Assembly (NCBI GenBank): GCA_024686055.1
Contig: JAIBDV010000045.1
Location: 1-12,259, forward strand
From: Neptuniibacter sp.
GTDB lineage: Bacteria > Pseudomonadota > Gammaproteobacteria > Pseudomonadales > Balneatricaceae
Length of the DNA: 12,259 nt
Direction: 5' to 3'
Shown: positions 1 through 6,833 of the stretch, piece after piece
Layout: every line of letters starts with the position of its first letter
Position numbering within the stretch: position 1 is the first letter of the stretch
Program-made: the position numbers and the translations under genes
The notes under the pieces: generated by a model
The model's input: only the letters and a program-made list of their open reading frames with translations
Told to the model about the DNA's origin: nothing
Database searches by the model: none

Positions 1-127
1 ATTGCATAGCCGGAAGGCGCAAATATCCTTTACCAGCAGGTAGCAACGCGCAGACAGCCCGCACTCAGAATGCAAAGTTTTAAATTTGTAAATGGATTAT
101 CTGTAAACTGGAAATAACATGGCGTTC

Positions 128-202
128 TGGAGCGGGTAGCGGGAATCGAACCCGCGTCACGAGCTTGGGAAGCTCGGGTAATAACCACTATACGATACCC
201 GC
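128..202 (-). tRNA. tRNA-Gly, anticodon CCC
   Basis: Read on the minus strand, the sequence folds into a full cloverleaf. The acceptor stem is GCGGGTA/TACCCGC, the discriminator base is T, and the 3' CCA is encoded (128-130). The anticodon stem CGAGC/GCTCG carries the 7-base loop TTCCCAA, giving anticodon CCC, which reads GGG glycine codons. The T arm GCGGG-TTCGAAT-CCCGC is canonical. The body resembles E. coli glycine tRNAs. At 75 bases including CCA it is normal length. tRNA-Gly genes are frequent integration sites, but only 127 bases on the 3' side are visible, too little to show an element. Confidence 0.96.
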
Positions 203-213
203 GAACACCACAA

Positions 214-241
214 AGGATACGGAATTTTATGTTCAATGCAA
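214..241 (-). promoter_or_regulatory. candidate promoter of the tRNA-Gly gene
   Basis: On the minus strand TATCCT (214-219) lies 11 bases before the tRNA 5' end. A weak -35-like TTGCAT (236-241) lies upstream with a 16-base spacer. The -10 matches four of six consensus bases and the -35 only three. Placement relative to the mature tRNA end is the main argument. Confidence 0.3.
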
Positions 242-521
242 GTGTTTGCTCACTGTTTGAATACGGTGGTTACCCGACAAAAGAACTCTGTATTATCAGC
301 TCAAAAGAGAGTGCCTGTATCAGGCTTAGCTGGGGTTTTCCTTCCGAAAAAACAATAAGTAAGCGAACACCCTTGCGACAAGGCGACTGCACTACCGTGA
401 CAGATGCACCCAGAAAAGCCACATAGCGCCATGACAACGGATACCTGCCCTGTTTGATAGTCGGCCAGTTAACCACTGGTTCTATATAAATACAGACCCG
501 GATCAATGCGCTATATAAAGT

Positions 522-567
522 GAAGCACCATGATGCATGTCGCACACATTAAACATGCATATGCTTC
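522..567. repeat. composite inverted repeat
   Basis: ATGCATGT (533-540) is repeated inverted as ACATGCAT (553-560) around a 12-base spacer. Outside it GAAGCA (522-527) pairs with TGCTTC (562-567). As RNA this gives an 8-bp stem stacked on a 6-bp stem with a 5:1 internal loop and a 12-base apical loop. No T-run follows on either side, so it does not look like an intrinsic terminator. It may be an operator, a structured RNA element or a remnant of a small repeat. Confidence 0.55.
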
Positions 568-702
568 GATGTATGCACCAGCGACCAGCAAGGAATACTG
601 ACTTAATAAAAATACAGACATAACAGAATAGATGTACCCTTAATATCTGGAACAGCTGCTAAACTACCCCTACTTTCTTTATCACGAATCTATCCGGCTC
701 TT

Positions 703-921
703 ATGATGTATACAGACGCAACAACGGACTGGCTTATGTCACTCAGCCTGCCGCAACTTGAACAGGTTGAGCAGGCTATGCAAAAAATGATTGCAGAGAA
801 AGAAGCCCGCGCGCGCAAGCTGATGGCTGCCCCACCGCGTAACAGTAACGATATTCAGGCACTGGCATCCATGCAGGGGCTCGATATCTCCGGCCTGATG
901 CGTGAAATCAACCGGCGCTAA
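703..921 (+). CDS. small coiled-coil-like protein of unknown function (H-NS oligomerisation-like?)
   Basis: A 72-residue protein I do not recognise with certainty. Residues 12-42 look like an amphipathic, coiled-coil-prone helix rich in L, E, Q, K and R. A Pro-Pro-Arg break follows, then a second short helix ending in a GLDISGLM segment. The L/E-rich helix followed by a short 'GL-x-I/L-x-x-L' segment resembles the N-terminal oligomerisation part of H-NS-type nucleoid proteins. The C-terminal DNA-binding module is absent, and nothing like it appears downstream in another frame. There is no signal peptide or membrane segment. Tandem ATG codons at 703 and 706 or ATG 736 could start it, and none has a clear Shine-Dalgarno sequence. 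It converges on tcdA with a hairpin between. That it is a real gene is likely from composition; the H-NS link is a guess. Confidence 0.6.
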   Translation: MMYTDATTDWLMSLSLPQLEQVEQAMQKMIAEKEARARKLMAAPPRNSNDIQALASMQGLDISGLMREINRR

Positions 922-940
922 CGGGTCTCACACCCACGAC

Positions 941-962
941 ACCGGATGACGACTCATCTGGT
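941..962. terminator. hairpin between convergent genes, possible bidirectional terminator
   Basis: ACCGGATGA (941-949) pairs with TCATCTGGT (954-962) around a CGAC tetraloop, giving a 9-bp stem with one G-T wobble. It sits in the 46-base gap between the stop of the small + gene and the stop of tcdA. Neither side has a T-run, so termination efficiency is uncertain. Confidence 0.45.
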
Positions 963-967
963 CGCTG

Positions 968-1777
968 TTACTCCAGCAGGCCCTGGCGTTTCGCGCGTTC
1001 GACCATTTTCTTCAGCACCCGCGACACCGCCACAAAGCCAAAGGTTGCCGTCACGCACACGGAAGCACCAAAGCCGCCTGCACAATCGAGCCGGGTATTA
1101 CCACCCTGCAGAGTTTTGGTCGCACACACAGAACCATCCGGCTGCGGATACACCAGCTGCTCCGGTGAATACACACAGTCAATCGCAAAGCGACGGACAC
1201 TGCGCGTAAAACCATGATGACGGCGTAGCGTAGCCCGTACATTGGCTGCCAATGGGTCATGCTGGGTACGGTTCAGGTCGGCCACCTGCACCTGAGTCGG
1301 GTCCGTTTGCCCGCCCGCGCCACCCACCGTAATAATTGGAATTTTACGACGATTGCAGAATGCAATAAGCCCGGCCTTTTCCTTTACGCTATCAATTGCA
1401 TCAATAACGTAGTCAAACTGGTCTGAGATCAACTGCGCAATGTTGTCCATGGTGATAAAGTCTTCAACTTCATGCACAACACATTCCGGGTTAATGCTCT
1501 GAATACGTTGCGCCATCACCTGAACTTTGCTTTGCCCGACCGTGTCGGCCAGCGCATGGATCTGACGGTTGGTATTGGTAACACAGAGGTCATCCAGGTC
1601 GATCAGCGTGATCTGACCAATGGCAGAGCGCGCCAGCGCTTCAGCCACCCAGGAGCCGACACCACCGATACCTACAACACAGATATGGGCGTGGCGATAC
1701 AGCTCAACAACGTTGTTACCATACAGACGGCGGGTTCCGCCAAAGCGATTTTCAAAGTCGTTATTCAAAGTATTCAC
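968..1777 (-). CDS. tcdA: tRNA threonylcarbamoyladenosine dehydratase TcdA (CsdL/YgdL)
   Basis: An E1/ThiF-like ATP-dependent enzyme that dehydrates t6A37 of ANN-decoding tRNAs to the cyclic form ct6A37. It is cytoplasmic. The 269 residues align end to end with E. coli CsdL: RFGGTRRLYG at 11-20, the nucleotide-binding loop GIGGVG at 36-41, ID-x-DD at 59-63, NTNRQ at 68-72, DAIDSV at 126-131 and GAGGQTDPTQ at 153-162. The C-terminal GFGASVCVTATFGFVAVS is also family-typical. The start is GTG (complement of 1775-1777). An in-frame stop lies upstream with no ATG between, and the resulting N-terminus matches family length. No strong Shine-Dalgarno sequence precedes it. In E. coli the enzyme partners with the sulfur-transfer proteins CsdA/CsdE, which are not in this window. 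Confidence 0.96.
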   Translation of the reverse strand: MNTLNNDFENRFGGTRRLYGNNVVELYRHAHICVVGIGGVGSWVAEALARSAIGQITLIDLDDLCVTNTNRQIHALADTVGQSKVQVMAQRIQSINPECVVHEVEDFITMDNIAQLISDQFDYVIDAIDSVKEKAGLIAFCNRRKIPIITVGGAGGQTDPTQVQVADLNRTQHDPLAANVRATLRRHHGFTRSVRRFAIDCVYSPEQLVYPQPDGSVCATKTLQGGNTRLDCAGGFGASVCVTATFGFVAVSRVLKKMVERAKRQGLLE

Positions 1778-1805
1778 TTGTGCGGACGATAGATAGGATT
1801 GGGCG

Positions 1806-1811
1806 ATTATA
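1806..1811 (-). promoter_or_regulatory. -10 element of the tcdA promoter
   Basis: A perfect TATAAT on the minus strand predicts a start near 1799 and a leader of about 22 bases before the GTG of tcdA. The best -35 with a 17-base spacer is CTGCCT (1829-1834), a poor match. The same A+T-rich core may serve the divergent GGDEF-EAL gene. Confidence 0.5.
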
Positions 1812-1824
1812 AAAAATTACAGCC

Positions 1825-1852
1825 GGCAAGGCAGCCCTGTTACCGTCTTGCC
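1825..1852 (+). promoter_or_regulatory. leader hairpin ahead of the GGDEF-EAL gene
   Basis: GGCAAGGC (1825-1832) pairs with GTCTTGCC (1845-1852), an 8-bp stem with one G-T wobble and a 12-base loop. It covers the upstream TTG codon (1848) that would be the earliest in-frame start of the GGDEF-EAL protein. There is no T-run. It may be a leader structure affecting translation, or a dyad recognised by a protein in the divergent promoter region. Confidence 0.4.
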
Positions 1853-1883
1853 AATCAACGGACTGAGAGATAACACCGATATC

Positions 1884-4703
1884 ATGGGCAAAAACAAAAT
1901 CAAAAATGCCCGTTCAGCCACCGTGCTGGACTCGACGACAGTGGCCATCTGGCAGTATCAGGCCGACAGCCAGTGCATTCTATGGGGAAGTCCCGCTGCA
2001 CTCAACCTGTGGGGTTGCACCAGCCAGGTTGCGCTGATGCAGGCAGATACTACCGCGCTGACAGACGCCTTGCGGGCAGAAACCAGCAATGATGCGGCTA
2101 TCGTACGACTGTCCTTCCAGCTGGCCGGGCGCATCATCGAGTGCAGAGCACACCGCACCGCCGCCGATCTGTGGCTGATTGAGCAGCAACCCGACAGCAT
2201 TCCTTCTATTCAGCGTACCAATGAACTCAGCAGCCACTACAGCAGCACCGGACAACTGCTGTGTCGCAGTAAAAATAGCCGCAGACTGTTCCCTGGCGAG
2301 GAACAGTGCTTTGCCGATCATTTTGTCGATCCCACCTGCGCCACTCATATCTGGCAACAGCTTCACCTGCACGGGCACTTTAACGGCGATGCCATGGTGC
2401 ACACCCGCATGGGGCCTCGCTGGCATTCAATCCAGCTACACCTGTCATCGCCTCCGCTTTCCCAGATAGAAATGACCGAGCATGACCTGTACCAGTACCT
2501 GACTAATTACGATGTCATCGACAGCGTTTTACGTGAACAGCAGGTCATTCAGGAACATGCAGGTGTCGGCATCGCGCTGATACGCGAACGACGGATCATT
2601 CGCTGCAACCACCGTTTTGCTGACATTTTCGGCTATCCACTGGCCGAGCTGATCGGCAAGCTGGGAGTTGAAGTGTATGAAAGTGCCGAGGTGTTCGCCG
2701 CCGTTGGCCAGCAAGCCTACCCTCTGCTCAACGAGGGAAAGGCCTATACCAAGCGACTGGAAATGCGCCGTAAAGACAATAGCCTGGTCTGGTGTAATAT
2801 CCATGGCAAAATGATCACTCCAGGCCAGCCAGAGCAGGGCTTCATCTGGATCATTCACGATATTGATGATGAAGTGCGCGCCGAACAAACCCTGCAACAA
2901 GTGATGAACGAGCAGCGGCTGATCCTCGAACATGCCACCATCGGCATCAGTTTCCTGCAAGATCGGGTCATCACCCGCTGTAATCAGAAATTCGCCGAAA
3001 TCTTCGGTTACCAGCCTGACGAACTGATTGGCACCGGCAGTCAGCGTCTGCATCGTAATAGCTATGATTACGGCCGTATTGGCAGGGATGGTTACCGCCG
3101 GATGAAACGAGGCCTGGTGTATGAGGCCGAAGAAATTTTGCGCCACCGCGACGGCAGCGAACTTTGGGCCGAATTACGTGCCAAAGCGATCAACCCGGAT
3201 GACCTGTCCGCCGGAACCATCTGGATTGCGATGGATATCACCCGCCGTAAACAGGCTGAGATCGCCCTTAACGATGCCCGCCAAACCTTAGAACAACGGG
3301 TCGACGAACGTACCCGTGAGCTTTACGGGGCCATGACCGAGCTGCACCAGGAGATCGCCGATCGTCGTATCGCCGAGGAGCGTATTCGCCACCTGGCGCA
3401 TCACGACCCTCTTACTGGCCTGCCCAACCGCAGTATGCTGGAAGAACGGATGATGGCTGCACTCCAGCAGGCCGAGCGCACCGGCGAATTTGTTGCCGTG
3501 CTGTTTATCGACCTGGATCGCTTTAAAACTATCAACGACAGCCTGGGCCATCAGGAGGGTGACCAGCTGCTCAAGCATGCCGCCAGTCGCTTCAAACAGT
3601 GTATTCGCTCCACCGACATTGTTTCCCGGCTGGGTGGCGATGAGTTCGTCATCATCCTTAATCACCTGAATTCACTGCAGCACATCGAACTGGTGGTGGA
3701 GAAAATTCGCGATAAGTTTCGTCAGGAAATGCAGCTGGGGTTACAGGAGCTGATCGTCACCCTCAGTATCGGCGTTTCAGTTTTCCCTCAGGATGGCACC
3801 GAGCCCCGCTCTCTGCTGAAAAATGCCGATGCCGCCATGTATCACGCCAAAGAGAAAGGCCGTAACTGCTATCAGTTCTTTGATCAGCAGATGAACGCCA
3901 GCGTGTCCGAGCGCATCACCCTGGAGCATGCTCTGCATCAGGCGATCAGAGAACAACAGTTCGAACTGTATTATCAGCCTCAGGTGAACCTGGTGACCGG
4001 CAAGATTATTGGCGTTGAAGCGCTGATCCGCTGGCAACACCCGGAAAAAGGCATGATTTCGCCGATGGACTTTATTCCATTGGCTGAAGAAACCGGCCAG
4101 ATCCTGGAGCTAGGCCACTGGGTTATGCTGGAAGCCTGCCGCACTGCCCGCCGCTGGCAACAGCAAGGCCTGCCGCTGATCAGCATGTCGGTAAACCTGT
4201 CCGCATTACAAATCCAGTCTGATGACTTTCTCCACCAGGTCGCCAGCGTGCTCAAAGAGAGCCAGCTGGCCCCGCACTGGCTCGACCTCGAAATTACCGA
4301 AAGCTCCATCATGCGCAATGTCGATGAAACTATCGAAAAGCTCACCACCCTGCATGATCTGGGGATACAACTCAGCATTGATGACTTTGGTACCGGTTAC
4401 TCCAGCCTGAGTTACCTCAAACGCTTCCCGCTGGATAAACTCAAGATCGACCGTTCTTTTGTCAGTGAAATTGATGTTGACCAGGACGACGCCATGATCT
4501 GTAACACCATTATTTCCATGGCCAAAAGCCTCAATCTCAAGGTAGTGGCCGAGGGCGCTGAAACCGAAGCCCACCTCACCTGCCTGCGCGCCTATGGCTG
4601 TGATATCTATCAGGGTTATTACTTCTCCCGCCCGGTACCAGCCCATGAGATGGAAGCATTGCTGGCCGAGCAGCAGCCCCACCGGGCGCTACTGCTTACC
4701 TGA
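1884..4703 (+). CDS. PAS-PAS-GGDEF-EAL cyclic-di-GMP signalling protein
   Basis: A cytoplasmic bifunctional-type c-di-GMP enzyme, 939 residues from ATG 1884. Order: two divergent PAS-like segments (about 18-105 and 123-203), two clear PAS domains (about 213-328 and 340-456), a coiled coil (about 453-500), GGDEF (about 505-665) and EAL (about 675-930). The cyclase site GGDEF is intact at 584-588, with metal-site D543. An I-site RSTD sits at 575-578, exactly five residues before GGDEF, so product inhibition is predicted. In EAL the usual catalytic set is present: E712 in EAL, N771, E803/E806, DDFGTG from 833, K854, E890 and Q910. Diguanylate cyclase and phosphodiesterase activities are therefore both possible. 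No signal peptide or membrane segment is seen. An in-frame TTG at 1848 would add 12 residues but lies in a hairpin; neither start has a good Shine-Dalgarno sequence. The ligand of the PAS domains is unknown. Confidence 0.93.
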   Translation: MGKNKIKNARSATVLDSTTVAIWQYQADSQCILWGSPAALNLWGCTSQVALMQADTTALTDALRAETSNDAAIVRLSFQLAGRIIECRAHRTAADLWLIEQQPDSIPSIQRTNELSSHYSSTGQLLCRSKNSRRLFPGEEQCFADHFVDPTCATHIWQQLHLHGHFNGDAMVHTRMGPRWHSIQLHLSSPPLSQIEMTEHDLYQYLTNYDVIDSVLREQQVIQEHAGVGIALIRERRIIRCNHRFADIFGYPLAELIGKLGVEVYESAEVFAAVGQQAYPLLNEGKAYTKRLEMRRKDNSLVWCNIHGKMITPGQPEQGFIWIIHDIDDEVRAEQTLQQVMNEQRLILEHATIGISFLQDRVITRCNQKFAEIFGYQPDELIGTGSQRLHRNSYDYGRIGRDGYRRMKRGLVYEAEEILRHRDGSELWAELRAKAINPDDLSAGTIWIAMDITRRKQAEIALNDARQTLEQRVDERTRELYGAMTELHQEIADRRIAEERIRHLAHHDPLTGLPNRSMLEERMMAALQQAERTGEFVAVLFIDLDRFKTINDSLGHQEGDQLLKHAASRFKQCIRSTDIVSRLGGDEFVIILNHLNSLQHIELVVEKIRDKFRQEMQLGLQELIVTLSIGVSVFPQDGTEPRSLLKNADAAMYHAKEKGRNCYQFFDQQMNASVSERITLEHALHQAIREQQFELYYQPQVNLVTGKIIGVEALIRWQHPEKGMISPMDFIPLAEETGQILELGHWVMLEACRTARRWQQQGLPLISMSVNLSALQIQSDDFLHQVASVLKESQLAPHWLDLEITESSIMRNVDETIEKLTTLHDLGIQLSIDDFGTGYSSLSYLKRFPLDKLKIDRSFVSEIDVDQDDAMICNTIISMAKSLNLKVVAEGAETEAHLTCLRAYGCDIYQGYYFSRPVPAHEMEALLAEQQPHRALLLT

Positions 4704-4740
4704 GCACAGCAATAGCAGCAACCAGTGATCCATTATCAAC

Positions 4741-4761
4741 GCAGCCCCGTATAAGGGCTGC
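4741..4761 (+). terminator. hairpin after the GGDEF-EAL gene
   Basis: GCAGCCC (4741-4747) pairs perfectly with GGGCTGC (4755-4761) around CGTATAA. It lies 38 bases after the stop and 22 before the next ATG. Only TT follows, so it is a weak intrinsic terminator or a processing/attenuation hairpin in the leader of the next gene. Confidence 0.45.
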
Positions 4762-4783
4762 TTGAACCAGTGGAGACTCTTCC

Positions 4784-5296
4784 ATGCGACGCTACTACTA
4801 TCTCTGTGATGACCTGGACGAACTGGAATCGATAGAGCAGGAACTGGAGCAGGACGGCTTTACCCACCACAGTATCCATATCCTCAGCCGGGACGATGCC
4901 GGTGTTGAACAGCACCACCTTCACAACGTGCCCTCACTGCTGCGCTTTGATACCCTGGACTACGCAGGCCGTGGCCTGCTGGTCGGGCTGGCGCTCAGTG
5001 CAACCCTGTTGCTGACCGTCTGGCTCAGCGGGCTACTGGCGCAGATTGGTACTGGCCCCTTCATCCTGCTGGCCCTGTTAATCACTCTGTTTTGCAGCTG
5101 GGAAGGGGGATTTCTGGGCTTCCAGACGCTTAACCACCGCCTGAAACGGTTTATGCCCGCCCTGAAACGGGGCCAGCATCTGCTGCTGATCGACATCCCT
5201 GATACCCGGTTACGCCAGCTGCAACAGCATATGATGGCCCACCCCCGGCTCAAACCGGCTGGCGCCGAAGACGGCTTTACCAACCCCTTCACCTGA
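4784..5296 (+). CDS. small two-TM membrane protein, uncharacterised family
   Basis: A 170-residue protein of a type I recall as common in pseudomonads and relatives but without established function. The N-terminal soluble part (1-60) has the pattern DLDELE-x-x-EQELE followed by IHILSRDDAG (31-40) and a His-rich turn (HHLHNVPS). Two hydrophobic helices at about 63-85 and 91-112 follow. The second ends in the conserved-looking WEGGFLGFQ-x-x-NHR (106-119). A C-terminal cytoplasmic tail contains a short alpha/beta segment (KRGQHLLLIDIPD) and a proline-rich end. The first part recalls stress-protein folds that precede a membrane hairpin. The start is ATG 4784 with GGAG 8 bases upstream. It may be transcribed with the GGDEF-EAL gene if the hairpin between them does not terminate. 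Function not assigned. Confidence 0.85.
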   Translation: MRRYYYLCDDLDELESIEQELEQDGFTHHSIHILSRDDAGVEQHHLHNVPSLLRFDTLDYAGRGLLVGLALSATLLLTVWLSGLLAQIGTGPFILLALLITLFCSWEGGFLGFQTLNHRLKRFMPALKRGQHLLLIDIPDTRLRQLQQHMMAHPRLKPAGAEDGFTNPFT

Positions 5297-5303
5297 CCCC
5301 AGC

Positions 5304-5319
5304 CCTGGCAATGTCCAGG
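5304..5319. repeat. short inverted repeat after the membrane protein gene
   Basis: CCTGG (5304-5308) and CCAGG (5315-5319) flank CAATGT. The 5-bp stem lies just past the stop codon and has no T-run, so it is a weak terminator candidate or an operator half of the repair operon promoter. Confidence 0.25.
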
Positions 5320-5342
5320 TCCGATTCTGACGCGCCACGCTG

Positions 5343-5360
5343 CCTGTACACAGGTATAGT
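5343..5360 (+). promoter_or_regulatory. candidate promoter/operator of the ada-alkA operon
   Basis: A 12-base palindrome-like dyad CCTGT-AC-ACAGG (5343-5354) directly abuts TATAGT (5355-5360), a 5/6 match to the -10 consensus. With usual spacing transcription would begin at about 5367, which is the A of the start codon, so the mRNA could be leaderless. No -35 match is evident, as expected of an activator-dependent promoter. No classical Ada box (AAT-N6-GCAA) is visible. The dyad has the CTGT/ACAG halves of a LexA box but with a 2-base rather than 8-base gap. Confidence 0.35.
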
Positions 5361-5366
5361 GGCGCT

Positions 5367-6833
5367 ATGAATACACTGGATCCCGACCACTGCTACCAGG
5401 CGCTTTGCAGCCACGACCGCCGTTTTGATGGCCGCTTTTTTGTGGCTGTCAGCAGCACTGGCATCTACTGCCGCCCGGTCTGCCCTGCACGTACTCCCAA
5501 GCGGGAAAACTGCCGCTTTTACCAGCATGCGGCCGCCGCTGAACAGGCCGGGTATCGCCCCTGCCTGCGCTGTCGACCGGAGCTGGCACCAGGTCTGTCT
5601 ACCTTGGAGATCCCCGACCAGCTTCTCAGCCAGGCCTGCCGGTTAATAAGCCATGGTTTTTTACACCAGCACAGCCTGGCCCAGCTGGCTGCCCGGCTGG
5701 GTATTAGTGACCGTCATTTACGTCGGCTGTTTGACCAGTACTACGGCGTATCACCATCGCAGTATGTGCAAAGCCAGAAACTGCTGCAGGCCAAACAGCT
5801 GCTCACTGACACTCCGTTACCAATGGCCGAAGTGGCAGCCCTCAGTGGCTTTGGCAGCAATCGCCGGTTTAACAGCCTGTTCCAGCAGCATTACCGGCTG
5901 ACGCCGAGCCAGCTACGCCAGTCTGCCCGCAGCGCATCAGCACCCACCGCCCAGGCCCGGCTGTATCTGAGTTACCGGCCCCCCTGTGACTGGCCTGCCC
6001 TGCTGGCTTTTCTGCAGCAGCGCAGCATTGCCGGTGTTGAACAGGTGGATGCCCAATGTTACCGCCGCACACTCAGCTGGCCGGGCCCGGATGGCCTGAT
6101 TCAGGGCTGGATATGTACTAAGCCCGAGCCCGAACGACATCGGCTGGTGCTGACCTGCAGTGAAAACCTCAACCCAGTGCTACCTGCCCTGCAGCAACAG
6201 GTACGCCAGCTGTTTGATCTGGACTGCGATCCGCAACCCATTATCAACCAGCTGGGCCCGCTGGCCCAGGCCCGACCAGGGTTACGCTTGCCCAGCTGTT
6301 TTGATGGTTTTGAGATGGCAGTGCGAGCGATTCTGGGCCAGCAGATCACCGTTAAAGCCGCCCATACCCTGGCCGGACGTCTGGCAGCACAATTTGGCCA
6401 GCCATTGGCAACACCCTGGCCTGAGCTGCACTGCTGTTTTCCCCAGCCCGCCCGAATCGCCAGCCTGCAGCCTGCGCAACTGGCCGAGCTGGGCATTATC
6501 CGCCAGCGTGGCACGGCAATTATCGCGCTGGCCCAGGCGGTCGACACCGGTTCCATTCAGCTCAGTCCACTGGCCCCTGTTGAGCAAACACTGGCGCAAC
6601 TGCAGGCGTTACCCGGCATTGGCCCCTGGACAGCCCAATACATCGCCATGCGGGCACTGGCCTGGCCGGATGCTTTTCCGGATACCGATCTGGGGGTGAT
6701 CAAAGCCCTGGGGACAAAGCGACGCAAAGAGATTCTGGCTCGCGCTGAGCACTGGCGTCCATGGCGGGCCTATGCCGTGATGCACCTGTGGCACGGCGCA
6801 ACTGACACTACAGCACAGGATGAAGCTTCATGA
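5367..6833 (+). CDS. Ada-AlkA fusion: methyl-sensing AraC-type regulator with 3-methyladenine DNA glycosylase
   Basis: A 488-residue DNA alkylation repair protein with three parts. Residues 1-75 are an Ada N-terminal domain with the four zinc cysteines C35, C39, C66 and C69. By homology C35 takes methyl groups from DNA phosphotriesters and switches on the activator. Residues about 83-185 are an AraC-type double helix-turn-helix, with GVSPSQYVQ between the two HTHs. Residues about 198-480 are an AlkA-type glycosylase with helix-hairpin-helix LPGIGPWTAQY (415-425) and catalytic aspartate D441 in FPDTDLGVIK. It should excise 3-methyladenine and other alkylated bases. The E. coli Ada C-terminal Ogt domain is missing and is supplied by the next gene. 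The start at ATG 5367 places C35 near the family position (C38 in E. coli). There is no Shine-Dalgarno sequence and a -10-like TATAGT lies 7-12 bases upstream. Likely autoregulated. Confidence 0.94.
   Translation: MNTLDPDHCYQALCSHDRRFDGRFFVAVSSTGIYCRPVCPARTPKRENCRFYQHAAAAEQAGYRPCLRCRPELAPGLSTLEIPDQLLSQACRLISHGFLHQHSLAQLAARLGISDRHLRRLFDQYYGVSPSQYVQSQKLLQAKQLLTDTPLPMAEVAALSGFGSNRRFNSLFQQHYRLTPSQLRQSARSASAPTAQARLYLSYRPPCDWPALLAFLQQRSIAGVEQVDAQCYRRTLSWPGPDGLIQGWICTKPEPERHRLVLTCSENLNPVLPALQQQVRQLFDLDCDPQPIINQLGPLAQARPGLRLPSCFDGFEMAVRAILGQQITVKAAHTLAGRLAAQFGQPLATPWPELHCCFPQPARIASLQPAQLAELGIIRQRGTAIIALAQAVDTGSIQLSPLAPVEQTLAQLQALPGIGPWTAQYIAMRALAWPDAFPDTDLGVIKALGTKRRKEILARAEHWRPWRAYAVMHLWHGATDTTAQDEAS

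Larger units (their letters stand above)
203..702. other. gene-poor, A+T-rich intergenic region
   Basis: About 500 bases between the tRNA and the first supportable gene. The longest open frames are a 65-codon one (229-426, +) and a 91-codon GTG-started one (270-545, -). They overlap antiparallel, resemble no family I know, and have no convincing ribosome binding site. The apparent site of the first falls inside the likely tRNA promoter. The region is visibly more A+T-rich than the flanking genes. It holds a composite inverted repeat (522-567), two of three copies of the octamer ATACAGAC, and two TATATAAA runs. It could carry an undetected small RNA, long upstream regulatory DNA, or decayed acquired DNA; the sequence does not decide between these. 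Confidence 0.6.

Noticed and set aside
88..116. Imperfect direct repeat TGTAAAtGG / TGTAAAcTGG
   Set aside because: Too short and imperfect in A+T-rich sequence to be meaningful.
1..127. Integration site (attL/attR) or mobile element next to tRNA-Gly
   Set aside because: No repeat of the tRNA 3' end occurs elsewhere in the window, and no integrase is present; the 3' side is cut off by the window edge.
30..236. Open frame of 68 codons on the minus strand
   Set aside because: It runs straight through the tRNA-Gly gene and its product contains the translated tRNA sequence, so it is a spurious frame.
343..360. Possible terminator hairpin TTTTC-CTTCC-GAAAA
   Set aside because: Five weak A/T-dominated pairs with no gene ending nearby.
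229..426. Open frame of 65 codons (+) with an apparent AAGGA site
   Set aside because: The apparent site is the complement of the likely tRNA -10 element, the product resembles nothing known, and composition is not gene-like.
270..545. Open frame of 91 codons (-), GTG start
   Set aside because: No ribosome binding site, no recognisable family, overlaps the other weak frame. Kept only as a possibility in the intergenic entry.
2529..3146. Long antisense frame (205 codons) within the GGDEF-EAL gene
   Set aside because: The sense frame encodes clear PAS domains with conserved motifs; the antisense frame is a codon-bias shadow.
5343..5354. LexA (SOS) box at the ada-alkA promoter
   Set aside because: The CTGT and ACAG halves are present but separated by 2 bases instead of 8, so LexA binding is not supported.
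6101..6699. Overlapping frames of 151-179 codons within ada-alkA on both strands
   Set aside because: The AlkA frame contains the catalytic motif and HhH; the others are GC-driven shadows.
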